From positions 1 through 49,396 of the forward strand of contig CANJNI010000033.1 of assembly GCA_947475995.1 (NCBI GenBank): a DNA stretch of 49,396 bases, given 5' to 3'. Of this stretch, positions 25,265-36,190 are shown piece by piece; position 1 is the first letter of the stretch, and every line of letters starts with the position of its first letter. The stretch comes from Beijerinckiaceae bacterium. GTDB taxonomy: Bacteria > Pseudomonadota > Alphaproteobacteria > Rhizobiales > Beijerinckiaceae. The position numbers and the translations under genes were made by a program. The notes below the pieces were generated by a model. That model made no database searches. It was not told the DNA's origin and saw nothing but the letters and a program-made list of their open reading frames with translations.

Positions 25265-26377
25265 TTACTCCGATGGAGACGCGATTTTCGCGACGCGCCC
25301 GACGAGATCCGCGAGCCGCTCGGCGGCGTCCGGAATGCCCGCGCTCTTGGCGGCTTCGGCCCGCTGCGTCAACCCCTGCGGATTGCTGAACGCTTCGGTC
25401 AGTCGCGCCGCCAACCATTGCGGGGTGAATTCGGCCTGACGGATCACTTGCGCGGCGCCGGTTTCGGCCAGATGCGCCGCATTGGCGGCCTGATCCTGAT
25501 CCAGCGCAAACGGGAATGGCACCAGAATGGATGGCCGCCCGACGACCGCCAGTTCGGAGACAGTCGAAGCCCCGGCGCGCGCGATCACCAGATGCGCCTG
25601 CGCCATCCGGGCCGGAAGGTCCGGGAAGAAGGGAGCGACTTCGGCTGAAACGCCCGAGCGCCGGTAGGCAGCCGCAACGCGCTCTTCATCCTCTCCTCGC
25701 GCCTGCTGGACGATCACGAGCCGGGAACGCAATTCCGGCGGCAGCAATTCGGCGGCTGGCGGCACGATGTCGGACATGACGCGCGCGCCCTGAGACCCGC
25801 CGGTGACAAGCAGGCGCAACTTGCGATCATCGAATCCCGGATAGGGCAAGCGCGCGGCGTCCAGCACGGCGGGGCGCACCGGATTGCCGGTGTGCTCGGC
25901 CTTTTGCCTGATGGCGTCCGAAACTCCGCCGATTTGCGCGAAACCCGTAGCAATGCGGTCGACGCGCCCCGCCATGAAACGGTTGGCGCGGCCCATGACG
26001 GCGTTCTGCTCGTGCAGGATGCTTGGAATGCCCAGATGCGTCGCAGCCAGAACGGGCGGCACAGTCGGATAGCCGCCGAAACCGACCACGCAAAGCGGCT
26101 CGATGCGTCGCAGGAGCTGGCGGGCGGTCGCAGTGCCGCGCAGCAGGGTCAGCAACGCCCTGCCCTTGGCGAGCAGGGAGCCGCCCGTCGGCGTCGCTGC
26201 CGGAATCGTGTGAATGGCGCGCGCCGGAAACGAAGCGCCATATTTCAGGGCGCGGTCGTCAGTGGCGAGTTCCACCGGAATGTTGCGGCGGGCCAGCGCG
26301 ACCGCCAGCGATTCCGCCGGGAACAGATGGCCGCCCGTTCCGCCGGCCGCCAGAAGGACAGCGCGCGATCCGCTCAT
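25265..26377 (-). CDS. murG: Lipid II synthase (UDP-GlcNAc transferase)
   Basis: A 370-aa peripheral membrane GT28 glycosyltransferase that converts lipid I to lipid II. The N-terminal glycine loop is LAAGGTGGHLFPAESLAVAL, the acceptor region is GFGGYPTVPPVLAA with LHEQNAVMGRANRF, and the donor side is LLVTGGSQGARVMSD and ARAGASTVSELAVVGRPSI. Its ATG overlaps the ftsW stop by 4 bp (26374-26377), so synthesis of the two is coupled. Confidence 0.97.
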   Translation of the reverse strand: MSGSRAVLLAAGGTGGHLFPAESLAVALARRNIPVELATDDRALKYGASFPARAIHTIPAATPTGGSLLAKGRALLTLLRGTATARQLLRRIEPLCVVGFGGYPTVPPVLAATHLGIPSILHEQNAVMGRANRFMAGRVDRIATGFAQIGGVSDAIRQKAEHTGNPVRPAVLDAARLPYPGFDDRKLRLLVTGGSQGARVMSDIVPPAAELLPPELRSRLVIVQQARGEDEERVAAAYRRSGVSAEVAPFFPDLPARMAQAHLVIARAGASTVSELAVVGRPSILVPFPFALDQDQAANAAHLAETGAAQVIRQAEFTPQWLAARLTEAFSNPQGLTQRAEAAKSAGIPDAAERLADLVGRVAKIASPSE

Positions 26378-27504
26378 TCGCCGAGCCGATCGGAAATCTG
26401 CGAGCGCGGACGGCGGCGAGTCACGGCCACCAGAAAGCCCATCGCGATCGACAGCGAGATGAGCGACGACCCACCGTAGGAAATGAACGGCAACGTCATG
26501 CCCTTGGCGGGCATCAGATGCAGGTTCACCGCCATGTTGATCGCGCTCTGAATGCCGAACAGCATCAGAATCCCCGCCGCCGCAAATCGACAGAAGGAAT
26601 CTTCATTGCGCGCCGCTCCGAACAGGCCGCGCAGCACCACGAATGCGAAGATCGACAGAATGAAGATGCAGGCCAGCACGCCGAATTCCTCGCCGGTGAC
26701 GGCGAAGATGAAATCGGTGTGGCTGTCCGGCAGAATCCGCTTGAACGTGCCCTCGCCCGGTCCCTTGCCGAACCAGCCGCCCGAAATGAAGCTCTCCATC
26801 GCGGTGTCGACCTGAAACGTGTCGCTTGCCCCGGGACTGCTGCCGGGGTCGATGAATTTCTCGATGCGCATCCGCACGTGCGGCACGAACTGGTAGGCGG
26901 CCAGAACGCCCACCACGCCGATTCCGCCTATGCCGGCGACCCAGAACAGGTGCAGGCCGGCCATGAAGAACAGGCCTGCCCAGACCATCGAGACCAGCAT
27001 GGTCTGTCCGAAATCGGGCTGCAGGATCAGCGGCAGGATCGTGGTCGGCAGCAGCAGAAACGCGAGGGTCGTGCCCGGCACGTCGCGGCGCTTGGCGCCT
27101 TCCGAAAAGGCCCACGCGGCGAGGATCACGAAAGCCGGCTTGACGAATTCCGAAGGCTGGATGCCGAAGATCCAGCGCCGCGCGCCCTTCACCTCGACGC
27201 CATACATGAGCGCGAGGATCACAAGCCCCATGCTGCCCAGATACATCCCGAGCGCCACGCGCCGGACCCAGCGCGGGTTGAGCAGTGAAATGATCAGCAT
27301 CAGCGCGCCGGCGCCGAGCAGGTACCAGATCTGCCGGTTGACGAAGTGAAACGCCGAAAGCCCAAGTCGCTCGGCGACCGGCGGGCTCCCGGCCATGGTC
27401 AGCACAAGGCCTATGACCATGAGGGATGAAATGGAGGCCAGCAACCATCTGTCGACGGTCCACCACCAGTCAGCGAAGGGCGAGCGTTCGGCGCGGGAGA
27501 CCAT
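26374..27504 (-). CDS. ftsW: SEDS peptidoglycan polymerase of the divisome
   Basis: A 376-aa, roughly ten-helix membrane glycosyltransferase that works with FtsI at the septum. Motifs include PSEFVKPAFVILAAW, LQPDFGQTMLV, LPDSHTDFIFAVTGEEFG and the closing LPFISYGGSSLISLSIAMG, which separate FtsW/RodA/SpoVE proteins from others. The dcw position identifies FtsW. It lies seven bases after murD. Confidence 0.95.
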   Translation of the reverse strand: MVSRAERSPFADWWWTVDRWLLASISSLMVIGLVLTMAGSPPVAERLGLSAFHFVNRQIWYLLGAGALMLIISLLNPRWVRRVALGMYLGSMGLVILALMYGVEVKGARRWIFGIQPSEFVKPAFVILAAWAFSEGAKRRDVPGTTLAFLLLPTTILPLILQPDFGQTMLVSMVWAGLFFMAGLHLFWVAGIGGIGVVGVLAAYQFVPHVRMRIEKFIDPGSSPGASDTFQVDTAMESFISGGWFGKGPGEGTFKRILPDSHTDFIFAVTGEEFGVLACIFILSIFAFVVLRGLFGAARNEDSFCRFAAAGILMLFGIQSAINMAVNLHLMPAKGMTLPFISYGGSSLISLSIAMGFLVAVTRRRPRSQISDRLGE

Positions 27505-27511
27505 GCGGACC

Positions 27512-28909
27512 TCAGGGCAGTTGATATTTGGCGACGAGCGCCTTCACGAGATCGCGGAAGGACGCGCCTCGCACTTCAAAATTCGGAAACTGGTCGTAGG
27601 ACGCGCAGGCCGGCGAGAGCAGCACGACCGGCTCGACTGCATCGCTCTCCAGCGCATCGGCGGCCGCCGCCGTCACGGCGACTTCAAGCGTGCCGCAAAG
27701 CGCATATGGAACCTTGCCGTCGAGCGTCCTGGCGAAATCTTCCGCCGATGCGCCGATCAGGAACGCCTTGCGGATCTTCGGAAACAGATGTTCGAGCGAC
27801 TCGATGCCGCCCTCCTTCGGGGTTCCGCCGAGAATCCAGTAGATGTCGTCGAAGGACAGCAAGGCCTTTTCGGCGGCATCGGCATTGGTGGCCTTCGAGT
27901 CGTTGATGAAGACGGCCTTGTCGATGCGGCCGACTTCCTCCATGCGATGCGCAAGCCCCGGGAAACTCCCGAGCCCCGATTGCAGCGTGTCCGGTGAAAA
28001 CGACCACATGCTGACTGCGCCCAGCGCGAAAGCGGCGTTCTGCGCATTGTGCAGTCCGCGCAAAGTCCTGATGCCGGTCAGATCGCCGAGAACCACGTCA
28101 GAGCCCACATTGGAGCGGATGTTTGCTCCATCGAGCGAAATGCCCCAGTCGAGCTTTCTCTGCACCGAGACGGGAAATACCCGGCGACCGCCGTCAGCAT
28201 TCTCGAACAGCGTGCGGCCGATCCTGTCGGAGAGTTCGTCATCAACCGCGACGAAAGCGATCTCCGCGCCGCGCGCCAGCCTCGTCTTCGAGGCGGCGTA
28301 ATTGTCCATCGTCCCGTGGCGGTCGATGTGATCAGGCGACAGGTTGATCAGGATGCCGACGGTGGGATTGATCGAGGGCGTCAGATCGATCTGGAAAGAA
28401 GAACATTCGATGACGTGGAAGCGATCGTCGTCCGGCGGTTCGAGCGAGAGGATCGGCGGGCCGAAATTGCCGCCGATCTGCACATCCATTCCGGCGTTTC
28501 GGAGAATGTGTGCGGTCAGCGCCGTCGTGGTGGATTTTCCATTCGTCCCGGTGATGGCGATGAACGGCGATTTCGGCGCGCGCGCTGCACGCTCGCGGCA
28601 GAACAATTCGATATCGCCGATGATCTCGATCCCGGCCTCCTGCGCCTTTTCAACGGTCCAGTGCGGCTTGGGATGCGTCAGCGGCACGCCGGGCGCGAGC
28701 ACGAGCGCGGAAAACTCCGACCAGTCCGCGATGCGCAGATCCTCGACCGCCGCGCCGCTGGCAAGCGCCTTGGCCCGCGCGTTTTCATTGTCGTCCCAGG
28801 CCGTGACTTCCGCGCCGCCCTGAACGAGCGCCCTGGTGGTCGCCAGTCCCGAGCCGCCGAGGCCGAACAGCGCGACTTTCTTTCCCGCGAAGGTCGTGAC
28901 AGGCGTCAT
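27512..28909 (-). CDS. murD: UDP-N-acetylmuramoyl-L-alanine--D-glutamate ligase
   Basis: The 465-aa Mur ligase adds D-Glu. The N-terminal domain is [18 protein letters not shown], the ATP loop is [18 protein letters not shown], and [10 protein letters not shown] and [16 protein letters not shown] mark the central domain. [20 protein letters not shown] is the C-terminal MurD signature. It starts one base after the mraY stop. Confidence 0.97.
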   Translation of the reverse strand: MTPVTTFAGKKVALFGLGGSGLATTRALVQGGAEVTAWDDNENARAKALASGAAVEDLRIADWSEFSALVLAPGVPLTHPKPHWTVEKAQEAGIEIIGDIELFCRERAARAPKSPFIAITGTNGKSTTTALTAHILRNAGMDVQIGGNFGPPILSLEPPDDDRFHVIECSSFQIDLTPSINPTVGILINLSPDHIDRHGTMDNYAASKTRLARGAEIAFVAVDDELSDRIGRTLFENADGGRRVFPVSVQRKLDWGISLDGANIRSNVGSDVVLGDLTGIRTLRGLHNAQNAAFALGAVSMWSFSPDTLQSGLGSFPGLAHRMEEVGRIDKAVFINDSKATNADAAEKALLSFDDIYWILGGTPKEGGIESLEHLFPKIRKAFLIGASAEDFARTLDGKVPYALCGTLEVAVTAAAADALESDAVEPVVLLSPACASYDQFPNFEVRGASFRDLVKALVAKYQLP

Positions 28910-28910
28910 G

Positions 28911-30056
28911 TTACCTCACCTTCAGGGTGGAAAGACCGATGAGCGCCAGGACGAAAGCGATGATCCAGAAGCGGATCACGATCTGCGGCTCCTTCCAGCC
29001 CTTCTGTTCGAAGTGGTGATGGATAGGCGCCATGCGGAAAACGCGCTTGCCGGTCAGCTTGAACGACGCCACCTGCACGATCACCGACAGGGCTTCGACG
29101 ACGAAAAGCCCGCCGACGATGACCAGCACGAACTCGTGCTTCGTGGCCACCGCCACGGTGCCGAGCAACCCGCCCATCGCTAGCGATCCGGTGTCGCCCA
29201 TGAAGATTTGCGCGGGCGGCGCATTGAACCACAGGAACCCGAGGCCTGCGCCGATCAGCGCGCCCGCCATGACGGCAAGTTCGCCGGTGCCGATGACAAA
29301 ATTGATGCCCAGATAGGCCGCCATCACAGCATTGCCGGCCAGATAGGCGATCGTCGCAAAGGCGCCTGCGGCGATCATCACCGGCACGATCGCAAGACCA
29401 TCAAGACCATCGGTGAGATTGACCGCATTGCCCGCACCGACAATGACAAGCGCGCCGAACAGCGGGAAGAACCAGTGCAGGTCGATGACGTAACCGTTGA
29501 AGAACGGCACCGCCAGGCGCGTCGCGGGCGTGTCCTGCTGGAACGGCAACAGAAGCGCGCGGAACAGATCGGCGAAGCTGGAGATCGGCCCCGATGCGCT
29601 GGCGCACATCATGAAATAGCAGGCGAGTCCCGCGATGGCGATTTCCAGCGAAAGACGCGCGCGGCCCGAGAAGCCCTTGTGGGACTGTTTGGTGACTTTC
29701 AGATAATCATCATAGAAGCCGATCGCCCCGAAGCCGATCGTCACGAACATCACGATCCACACATAGGCGCTGCGCGGATTGGCCCACAGGATCGTCGAGA
29801 CGACGAGGCCCGACAGGATCATCAGCCCGCCCATGGTGGGCGTGCCCTTCTTGGTCAGCAGATGCGATTGCGGCCCGTCCTCGCGGATCGGCTGGCCCTT
29901 GCCCTGCTTGAGGCGCAACGCCGAAATGATGCCGGGGCCGAAAAAGAAGACGAAGAACAGGCCCGTCGCGGTCGCGCCCGCCGCCCGGAAGGTGATGTAG
30001 CGGAAGAGGTTCAGCGGGCTGAACCAGGCCTGCAACTCGGAAAGCCAGGAGAGCAT
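28911..30056 (-). CDS. mraY: Phospho-MurNAc-pentapeptide translocase
   Basis: A 381-aa ten-helix membrane enzyme that makes lipid I. Signature segments are [47 protein letters not shown] (catalytic Asp), [19 protein letters not shown] and [13 protein letters not shown]. It is about 20 residues longer than E. coli MraY, mostly in the periplasmic loop around [20 protein letters not shown]. It follows murF by 12 bp. Confidence 0.97.
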   Translation of the reverse strand: MLSWLSELQAWFSPLNLFRYITFRAAGATATGLFFVFFFGPGIISALRLKQGKGQPIREDGPQSHLLTKKGTPTMGGLMILSGLVVSTILWANPRSAYVWIVMFVTIGFGAIGFYDDYLKVTKQSHKGFSGRARLSLEIAIAGLACYFMMCASASGPISSFADLFRALLLPFQQDTPATRLAVPFFNGYVIDLHWFFPLFGALVIVGAGNAVNLTDGLDGLAIVPVMIAAGAFATIAYLAGNAVMAAYLGINFVIGTGELAVMAGALIGAGLGFLWFNAPPAQIFMGDTGSLAMGGLLGTVAVATKHEFVLVIVGGLFVVEALSVIVQVASFKLTGKRVFRMAPIHHHFEQKGWKEPQIVIRFWIIAFVLALIGLSTLKVR

Positions 30057-30068
30057 CTTTTTTCCTTG

Positions 30069-31490
30069 TTATGCGGCTTCGGTTGAAAGCCCGAAACGTT
30101 CCTTCAACATGGTCACGATGGGTCCCATGCGACTGCCGTTGGACCCCTTGATCATCACGATGTCGCCCGCTTCGATGGCGCCTGCGACGCGATCCGCAAT
30201 GCCCGAAGACGCTTCCGCCCAGCCGCCTTTCAGCGAGGCCGGCAGGTCATCGAACAGATGTTTCATCATCGGCCCGCTGGCGAAGACCAGATCGACCCCG
30301 GCGGCTTCGATGGACTCGCGCAGCCCGCGATGCAGTGCGGCGCTTTCGGGCCCAAGCTCCAGCATGTCGCCCAGAACTGCGATCCGTCGTCTGGCGCCGG
30401 GCTCCTCGCCGAGCAGCGAGAACGCCGCCTTCATCGACGCCGGATTGGCGTTGTAGCTTTCATCGAGCAACGTAAAGACGCCGGACGGCGCCAGCAGCTT
30501 GAGGCGCTGGCCGCGTCCCGATGGAGGTTCAAACTTCGCCAGCGCGCGCGCGGCGTCCGGCAAGTCCATGCCGAGCGCCCGCGCGCCAAGCAGAACCGCG
30601 AGAGAATTGACCGCCATGTGGCGGCCCGGCGCGCCGAGCCGGTAGCGGATATGCGTGCCGAGAACATTTGCAGTGATCACCTGCGCGCCCGCGACCAGCT
30701 CGGTCTTTTCCAGACGGGCGTCGGCCTTTTCATCTTCGCCGAAGCTCAGGACCTGCGCGCTGGCGGAAGCGCGGGCGATGTCGCGCATGCGATCGAACTG
30801 CGCAATGTCGCGATGGATGATGGCGACGCCGTTCGGCGTCAGGCCCGAAAAGATTTCCGCCTTGGCGTCCGCGATGCCATCCACCGACGCGAAATTCTCC
30901 AGATGCACCGGCGCGACTGTCGTGACGATCGCCGCGTGCGGCTTGACCATGGCGACCAGCGGAGTGATTTCACCCGCGTGGTTCATGCCTATTTCGAAAA
31001 CGCCGAACTTGGCCGACTGCGACATGCGGGCGAGCGTCAGCGGCACGCCCCAGTGATTGTTGTATGAAGCGACCGAAGCGTGGGTTTCGCCCGCAGTCGA
31101 CAGCACCAGCTTGAGAGCCTCTTTCGTGCTCGTCTTTCCGACCGACCCGGTCACGGCGATGACGCCTGCCTTGCTGCGTGCGCGCGATGCGACGCCCAGC
31201 GACTCCAGCGCCCGCAAAGTGTCGCGCACGACAAAGAGCGGCCCGAGCGCCTTCAGGGCGTCCGCATGCGCTTCGTCCACCACAGCCGCCGAAGCGCCCT
31301 TTTCAAGAGCCGCAGCGACGAAGTCGTGTCCGTCATTCGTTTCGCCGATGATCGCGAAATAGAGTTCGCCCGGCTTGAGCGTGCGCGTATCGATTGACAC
31401 GCCCGTCGCGCCCGCCGGCAAAGCTCCATGCACGCGCGCCTGCAGGGCCGTCACAAGACCGAAGCCGGACCACAGGATTTGTTCCGTCAT
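30069..31490 (-). CDS. murF: UDP-MurNAc-tripeptide--D-Ala-D-Ala ligase
   Basis: The 473-aa Mur ligase adds the D-Ala-D-Ala dipeptide made by Ddl. SIDTRTLKPGELYFAIIGE opens the N-terminal domain, VTGSVGKTSTKEALKLVLS is the ATP loop, EIGMNHAGEI follows, and LDESYNANPASMKAAFSLL marks the C-terminal domain. Its ATG overlaps the murE stop by 4 bp. Confidence 0.96.
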   Translation of the reverse strand: MTEQILWSGFGLVTALQARVHGALPAGATGVSIDTRTLKPGELYFAIIGETNDGHDFVAAALEKGASAAVVDEAHADALKALGPLFVVRDTLRALESLGVASRARSKAGVIAVTGSVGKTSTKEALKLVLSTAGETHASVASYNNHWGVPLTLARMSQSAKFGVFEIGMNHAGEITPLVAMVKPHAAIVTTVAPVHLENFASVDGIADAKAEIFSGLTPNGVAIIHRDIAQFDRMRDIARASASAQVLSFGEDEKADARLEKTELVAGAQVITANVLGTHIRYRLGAPGRHMAVNSLAVLLGARALGMDLPDAARALAKFEPPSGRGQRLKLLAPSGVFTLLDESYNANPASMKAAFSLLGEEPGARRRIAVLGDMLELGPESAALHRGLRESIEAAGVDLVFASGPMMKHLFDDLPASLKGGWAEASSGIADRVAGAIEAGDIVMIKGSNGSRMGPIVTMLKERFGLSTEAA

Positions 31491-32929
31491 GCTGCGTCAT
31501 TCCCCAATGCGGCCCGGATCGCTTCATGATCCGAAAATGGCAAGGTCTTGTCCCCGACGATCTGGCCCGTTTCGTGGCCCTTTCCGGCGACCACAAGCAC
31601 ATCGCCCTGCCCGAGCATGGCGACCGCCGTCGCGATGGCCGCACGCCGGTCGGCGATTTCGCGCGCGCCGGGCGCGGCTTCAAGGATGGCGCGGCGGATC
31701 TTTGCCGGATCTTCGCTGCGCGGATTGTCGTCGGTGACGATCACCACATCCGCAAGGCGCCCGGCGATTTCACCCATGATCGGGCGTTTGCCGGCGTCCC
31801 GGTCGCCGCCGCAACCGAAGACCACGATGAGGCGTCCTGCCGCCAGCGGACGCAACGCCTGCAGCACCTTTTCAAGCGCGTCGGGCTTGTGGGCGTAATC
31901 GACCAGCACCGGCGCTCCGTTGCGTTCGCCGATCTTTTCCAGACGTCCGGGCGCGCCCTGCAGATGTTCGAGCGCGCCGAAAACACGCGACGCATCGCCG
32001 CCTGTGACGATGGCGAGGCCAGCCGCAACGAGCGCGTTCGACGCCATGAACCCGCCCGTCAGGGGAAGGTTGATGCTCAGATGGACTCCTGCATGCTCGA
32101 TGGTCAGCATCGTCGAGGCCGGACCGCTATGGCTCGACACCAGACGAAGGTGTTGGCCCTTGCGGCCTGTGGTGAAGACCTTCAGCCCGCGCGCGTTGCA
32201 GGCCGCAATCACCTTGTCGGCGACATCGCTGTCGGCGTCGATCACGGCAGGCTGGCCGGGCTGCAGCAACGTTTCGAACAGGCGCAGCTTCGCGGCCAGA
32301 TAGTCTTCGAGCGTCGGATGATAATCCAGATGATCGCGCGACAGGTTCGTGAAGGCGGCGGCCGCCAGTCTCACGCCGTCGAGGCGGCGCTGGTCGAGAC
32401 CGTGCGAAGAAGCCTCCATCGCCAGATGAGTGACCCCATCGCCTGCAAGCTGGTCGAGAATCTTGTGAAGCGTCACCGGGTCGGGCGTCGTCAGCGAACC
32501 GTAGACAGCCCCGGAGGGAGCGACAACGCCCGTCGTGCCGAGCGCCGCAGCGCTGTGGCCCAGCGCCAGCCAGATCTGCCGGGTGAAGGCCGCAACCGAT
32601 GTCTTGCCGCTTGTTCCGGTGACGGCCGCAATCGTCTTCGGCTGGCGCCCGTGGAACGCCGCCGCCGCATGCGACAGCGCCGCGCGGACATCGCCCACCC
32701 GCACATGCGGAACCGCCAGCGCAGCATCCTTTTCACTGACCACCGCAATCGCACCTTTGGCGATGGCCTGGGGCGCAAAGCTCAGCCCGTCTGCCTTCAC
32801 GCCCGGCACCGCGAAGAACACAAAGCCCGGCGCGACCTGCCTGCTGTCAGCCGTGACGCCCGCAACAGGCAATTCGCCTGTACGGGCCTCGATCGCGGCT
32901 GACGGCAGGAGATCGCGGAGTGTTATCAA
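31487..32929 (-). CDS. murE: UDP-MurNAc-dipeptide--meso-DAP ligase
   Basis: A 480-aa Mur ligase. The ATP loop is VTGTSGKTSVAAFTRQIW, and VTDDNPRSEDP contains DNPR, the signature of meso-diaminopimelate selection, so the wall is of the Gram-negative mDAP type. The start is a TTG at 32929 with GGGAGG upstream; it overlaps the ftsI TGA as TTGA. The frame is open further upstream, but that DNA encodes the FtsI C-terminus in another frame. Confidence 0.95.
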   Translation of the reverse strand: MITLRDLLPSAAIEARTGELPVAGVTADSRQVAPGFVFFAVPGVKADGLSFAPQAIAKGAIAVVSEKDAALAVPHVRVGDVRAALSHAAAAFHGRQPKTIAAVTGTSGKTSVAAFTRQIWLALGHSAAALGTTGVVAPSGAVYGSLTTPDPVTLHKILDQLAGDGVTHLAMEASSHGLDQRRLDGVRLAAAAFTNLSRDHLDYHPTLEDYLAAKLRLFETLLQPGQPAVIDADSDVADKVIAACNARGLKVFTTGRKGQHLRLVSSHSGPASTMLTIEHAGVHLSINLPLTGGFMASNALVAAGLAIVTGGDASRVFGALEHLQGAPGRLEKIGERNGAPVLVDYAHKPDALEKVLQALRPLAAGRLIVVFGCGGDRDAGKRPIMGEIAGRLADVVIVTDDNPRSEDPAKIRRAILEAAPGAREIADRRAAIATAVAMLGQGDVLVVAGKGHETGQIVGDKTLPFSDHEAIRAALGNDAA

Positions 32930-34740
32930 CGCGCGCCTCCCGGAAGCCCGACGCCGAGTCTGGCCAGAAGCGGGAACGGCTGTGTCGGCAATTCGAAGCG
33001 CGGCGGCAGTCCCAGCAGCGGACCCGTGCGCTCGATGATCCGGCCGGTGACTGCGCCGGCGTTCCACGCGGCAGTGCGGTAGCCATGCGTTTCGGGCGTT
33101 CCCTGCGGTTCGTCCATCACGGTCAGAAACAGATATTTCGGCTTGTCGGACGGCGCGATAGCCGTGAAGGTCGTGAACACCCGGTCGTTCGAATAGCGTC
33201 CGTTCACCACCTTGTTCGCCGTGCCGGTCTTGCCGCCCGCGAAATAACCCTTGATATCAATGTTCTTCGCGGATCCGATTTCGGCGTTAAGGCGCATGAG
33301 ATAACGCATCGCCTCGCTGGTCTCGGGCTTCAGCACGCGCGGCACATTCTTCTTCGCTTCCGCCTCGCTGCGCTTCAGGAAGGTCGGCGTGATGAGATAT
33401 CCGCCATTGGAGAGCGCCGCGACCGCCATCATGGCCTGAAGCGGCGCGACCGCGAGACCGTGGCCAAACGCGATCGTCATCGTATTCAGTTCGCCCCAGT
33501 TTCTCGGGACGATGGGCTCTGCGCTTTCGGGCAGTTCGGTCCGCATGCGGTCGAGCTGGCCCATCTTGCGCAGGAACGTCTTGTGATACTCCACGCCCAT
33601 CATGAGCGCGACGCGCGCCGTGCCGATGTTGGATGAATAAGTGAAAACTTCGGATACGCTGAGTGCGCGATTTTGCGCATGGTAGTCGTTGATCGTGAAG
33701 CGCCCGTACCGCAGCGCGCCGCGCGCATCAATGCGCGTATTGACGTTCACCTTGTTGGCGTCGAGCGCCATGGCGAGCGTGAGCGCCTTGAAGGTCGAGC
33801 CCATTTCGAAAACGCCGACCGACATGCGGTTGATGCGATTGGGCTCCAGCGCATCGACCGGATTGTTGGGATCGTAATCGGGCAGGGAAGCCAGCGCGAC
33901 CACTTCGCCGGTGTTCACGTCCATGATGGCCGCAGCGCCCGCCTTGGCCTTGTAGCGATCTATGCCCTTGACGAGTTCGTCCCGCAGCGCATGCGTCGTC
34001 TTCATGTCGATCGAGAGCGACAGCGGCTTGAGATCGTCTGCAGTCAGCTTGAAGCCTGCCCCGTTGAGTTCAGCCAGGCCGCGCGAGTCGATGTATTTCT
34101 CGATGCCCGCGATGCCGATATTGTCGACATTTGCAAAGCCGAGCACATGCGCCGCAATCGGACCGTTGGGATAGACGCGCTTGTTTTCGGGAAGGAAGCC
34201 GACGCCCGGCAGGCCGAGGCGGAACACTTCCTGCTGTTCCTTCGAGGTAATGCCGCGCTTCACCCAGATGAAGCCCTTGCGTGAGGCGAGACGATCGCGC
34301 AATTCGCGCGCGTTGACGTCGGGCAGCACGGCAGTGAGCAGTTCGACTGCCTCATCCTTGTCGACGATGCGGCGCGGTTCGGCGAAGACCGACATGGTGC
34401 GAACGTCGGTCGCCATGATCTCGCCGTTGCGGTCCAGAATGTCCGGGCGCACGCCCGAGCTTGCCTCGGAGGCGGCGCGACGGAGGCTTTGCGGTTCCGG
34501 CTTCATGGCGAGATAGACCAGCTTGCCGCCGATCACCGCATAAAGCGCCGCAAAGCAGCAGGCCACAAAACGAATCCGAAATCCGCTCTTGTCGATATGG
34601 GTGCGCATGAGATCGCGCCCCATTGAAAGAAACCTGCGCCACAGCGGCGGCTTTGGCGCAGGCGCCTCGGCGAATTCCGTCTCCGTCGGCGGCGCTTCGG
34701 CCTGCGGTTCGTTGGTTCCGTACTGGGCGTGTTGACTCAT
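32926..34740 (-). CDS. ftsI: Division transpeptidase PBP3
   Basis: A 604-aa class B penicillin-binding protein that crosslinks septal peptidoglycan. A cytoplasmic Pro/Glu-rich N-terminus (1-50) is followed by a membrane helix (about 58-78: FVACCFAALYAVIGGKLVYL). The pedestal domain follows. The transpeptidase domain has SxxK in EMGSTFK, SxN in YSSNIG and KTG in GGKTGTA. Its TGA overlaps the murE TTG. It starts 10 bp after ftsL. Confidence 0.96.
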   Translation of the reverse strand: MSQHAQYGTNEPQAEAPPTETEFAEAPAPKPPLWRRFLSMGRDLMRTHIDKSGFRIRFVACCFAALYAVIGGKLVYLAMKPEPQSLRRAASEASSGVRPDILDRNGEIMATDVRTMSVFAEPRRIVDKDEAVELLTAVLPDVNARELRDRLASRKGFIWVKRGITSKEQQEVFRLGLPGVGFLPENKRVYPNGPIAAHVLGFANVDNIGIAGIEKYIDSRGLAELNGAGFKLTADDLKPLSLSIDMKTTHALRDELVKGIDRYKAKAGAAAIMDVNTGEVVALASLPDYDPNNPVDALEPNRINRMSVGVFEMGSTFKALTLAMALDANKVNVNTRIDARGALRYGRFTINDYHAQNRALSVSEVFTYSSNIGTARVALMMGVEYHKTFLRKMGQLDRMRTELPESAEPIVPRNWGELNTMTIAFGHGLAVAPLQAMMAVAALSNGGYLITPTFLKRSEAEAKKNVPRVLKPETSEAMRYLMRLNAEIGSAKNIDIKGYFAGGKTGTANKVVNGRYSNDRVFTTFTAIAPSDKPKYLFLTVMDEPQGTPETHGYRTAAWNAGAVTGRIIERTGPLLGLPPRFELPTQPFPLLARLGVGLPGGAR

Positions 34741-34750
34741 ACGCTGCGCC

Positions 34751-35149
34751 TCAACGGGGGGTGGATGACGGGGTCGAGCCTGCCTTCACGGCGCTCTTTT
34801 CATCGCGCGGCGTGGCGGTGGGCTCGGATAGACCCAGCAATTCAAGCTTGCGGCCGATTGTGTCGACACGCTCGGCCTTGTCGGGCAGGTCGCCGACCTT
34901 GACGATCTGCGTCAGCGCCATCTGCTTCATGTCGATATGCTTGTCGGCCAGGGCCTGGATGCGTTCCGGCCTTGTCTGATGCGCCCATTCCGAGCGCAGC
35001 GTCACGATGGCGTGTTTCTCGCGGTCGATGGCGTGCTTCGTCTTGACGATCTGCTCGGATGTCAGGATCGTCTCGTACTTGATCGAATAGGCGTAGACGG
35101 CCGAGGACAGCAAAGCCAGAACCGCAATGATATTCAGATAGCGCAGCAT
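34751..35149 (-). CDS. ftsL: Cell division protein FtsL
   Basis: A 132-aa bitopic protein. The N-terminal helix (YLNIIAVLALLSSAVYAYSI) spans the membrane, and residues 30-75 form a heptad-rich coiled coil (SEQIVKTKHAIDREKHAIVT). A disordered Thr/Ser/Pro tail follows. Sequence conservation in this family is poor, so the name rests on topology and the invariant place between rsmH and ftsI. It would pair with FtsB/FtsQ. Confidence 0.85.
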   Translation of the reverse strand: MLRYLNIIAVLALLSSAVYAYSIKYETILTSEQIVKTKHAIDREKHAIVTLRSEWAHQTRPERIQALADKHIDMKQMALTQIVKVGDLPDKAERVDTIGRKLELLGLSEPTATPRDEKSAVKAGSTPSSTPR

Positions 35150-36190
35150 TCAGCGCCTCCTGTCGCGCTGGGCGGGGAGCGCCGCCAGCGCTTCGAGTTT
35201 TGCATCCTGGCCGCGCGCCGGAGCATCCGTGCGGACGGCAGAGCGAAGTTTCGCCGAGCGCGAGCGCGGGTTGCGGGCAAGCTCTTCTTCCCCGGCCGTG
35301 ACCGGATGGCGCGAGACATTTTCAAAGGTCGCAGCAGGCGGGGCGACCTCGTGCGGCAAAAGCCGCGACGGCGCACGGCCTTTTGTCGAGCGGTCTGCCA
35401 GAAACTGCTTCACGATGCGGTCTTCCAGCGAATGAAAGCTGACGATCGCCAGACGGCCGCCGGGCTTGAGGGCTTTTTCTGCGGCCACGAGCGCTTTTGC
35501 CAGTTCGCCGAGTTCGTCGTTCACCGCGATACGCAGCGCCTGGAATGTGCGGGTCGCCGGATGAATGTCCATCGGCTTGGTTGGAATGATGCGGCCGATC
35601 AGTTCCGCAAGCTGTCGCGTGGTGGTGAACGGCGTCTGCGCGCGATCGTGCACGATGGCGCGGGCGATGCGGCGCGATTCCCGCTCCTCGCCATAGTAAT
35701 AGAGAATGTCCGCGAGCACTTCGGCGCTCGCCTCATTGACGAGATCGGCAGCGCTGCGGCCTGCGCTTTCCATCCGCATGTCGAGCGGACCGTCCTGCCG
35801 GAACGAGAAGCCGCGCACGGCTTCGTCGATCTGCATGGAGGAAACGCCTATGTCGAGCGTGATCCCATCGAAGGCCTCGACTCCGCAGGCGATCATCTGG
35901 CGTTCGAGGTCGGCAAACCGCGCGTGGCGCAGCATCAGCCGTCCGCCCGCAGCGTCCACCAGCGATGCGCCGCCCGCAATGGCGGAGGGATCACGGTCCA
36001 GCGCCAGAACACGCGTGTCGGCTGCATTCAGAATGGCGCGCGTGTAGCCGCCAGCTCCGAACGTGCCGTCGAGATAGATCTGTCCGTCCGCAGGGGCCAG
36101 CGCCGCCAGAACTTCGGAGAGAAGCACGGGAAGGTGTGGGGCGGGTCCGCCTGCAGCGAGTGTGTTGTCCTCGCTGCCGCCCAACATCAT
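35150..36190 (-). CDS. rsmH: 16S rRNA (cytosine-1402-N4)-methyltransferase
   Basis: A 346-aa SAM-dependent methyltransferase (formerly MraW). [30 protein letters not shown] (SAM loop), [34 protein letters not shown] and [15 protein letters not shown] are diagnostic. The ATG at 36190 overlaps the mraZ TGA (36189-36187); a second ATG follows at 36187. Confidence 0.96.
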   Translation of the reverse strand: MMLGGSEDNTLAAGGPAPHLPVLLSEVLAALAPADGQIYLDGTFGAGGYTRAILNAADTRVLALDRDPSAIAGGASLVDAAGGRLMLRHARFADLERQMIACGVEAFDGITLDIGVSSMQIDEAVRGFSFRQDGPLDMRMESAGRSAADLVNEASAEVLADILYYYGEERESRRIARAIVHDRAQTPFTTTRQLAELIGRIIPTKPMDIHPATRTFQALRIAVNDELGELAKALVAAEKALKPGGRLAIVSFHSLEDRIVKQFLADRSTKGRAPSRLLPHEVAPPAATFENVSRHPVTAGEEELARNPRSRSAKLRSAVRTDAPARGQDAKLEALAALPAQRDRRR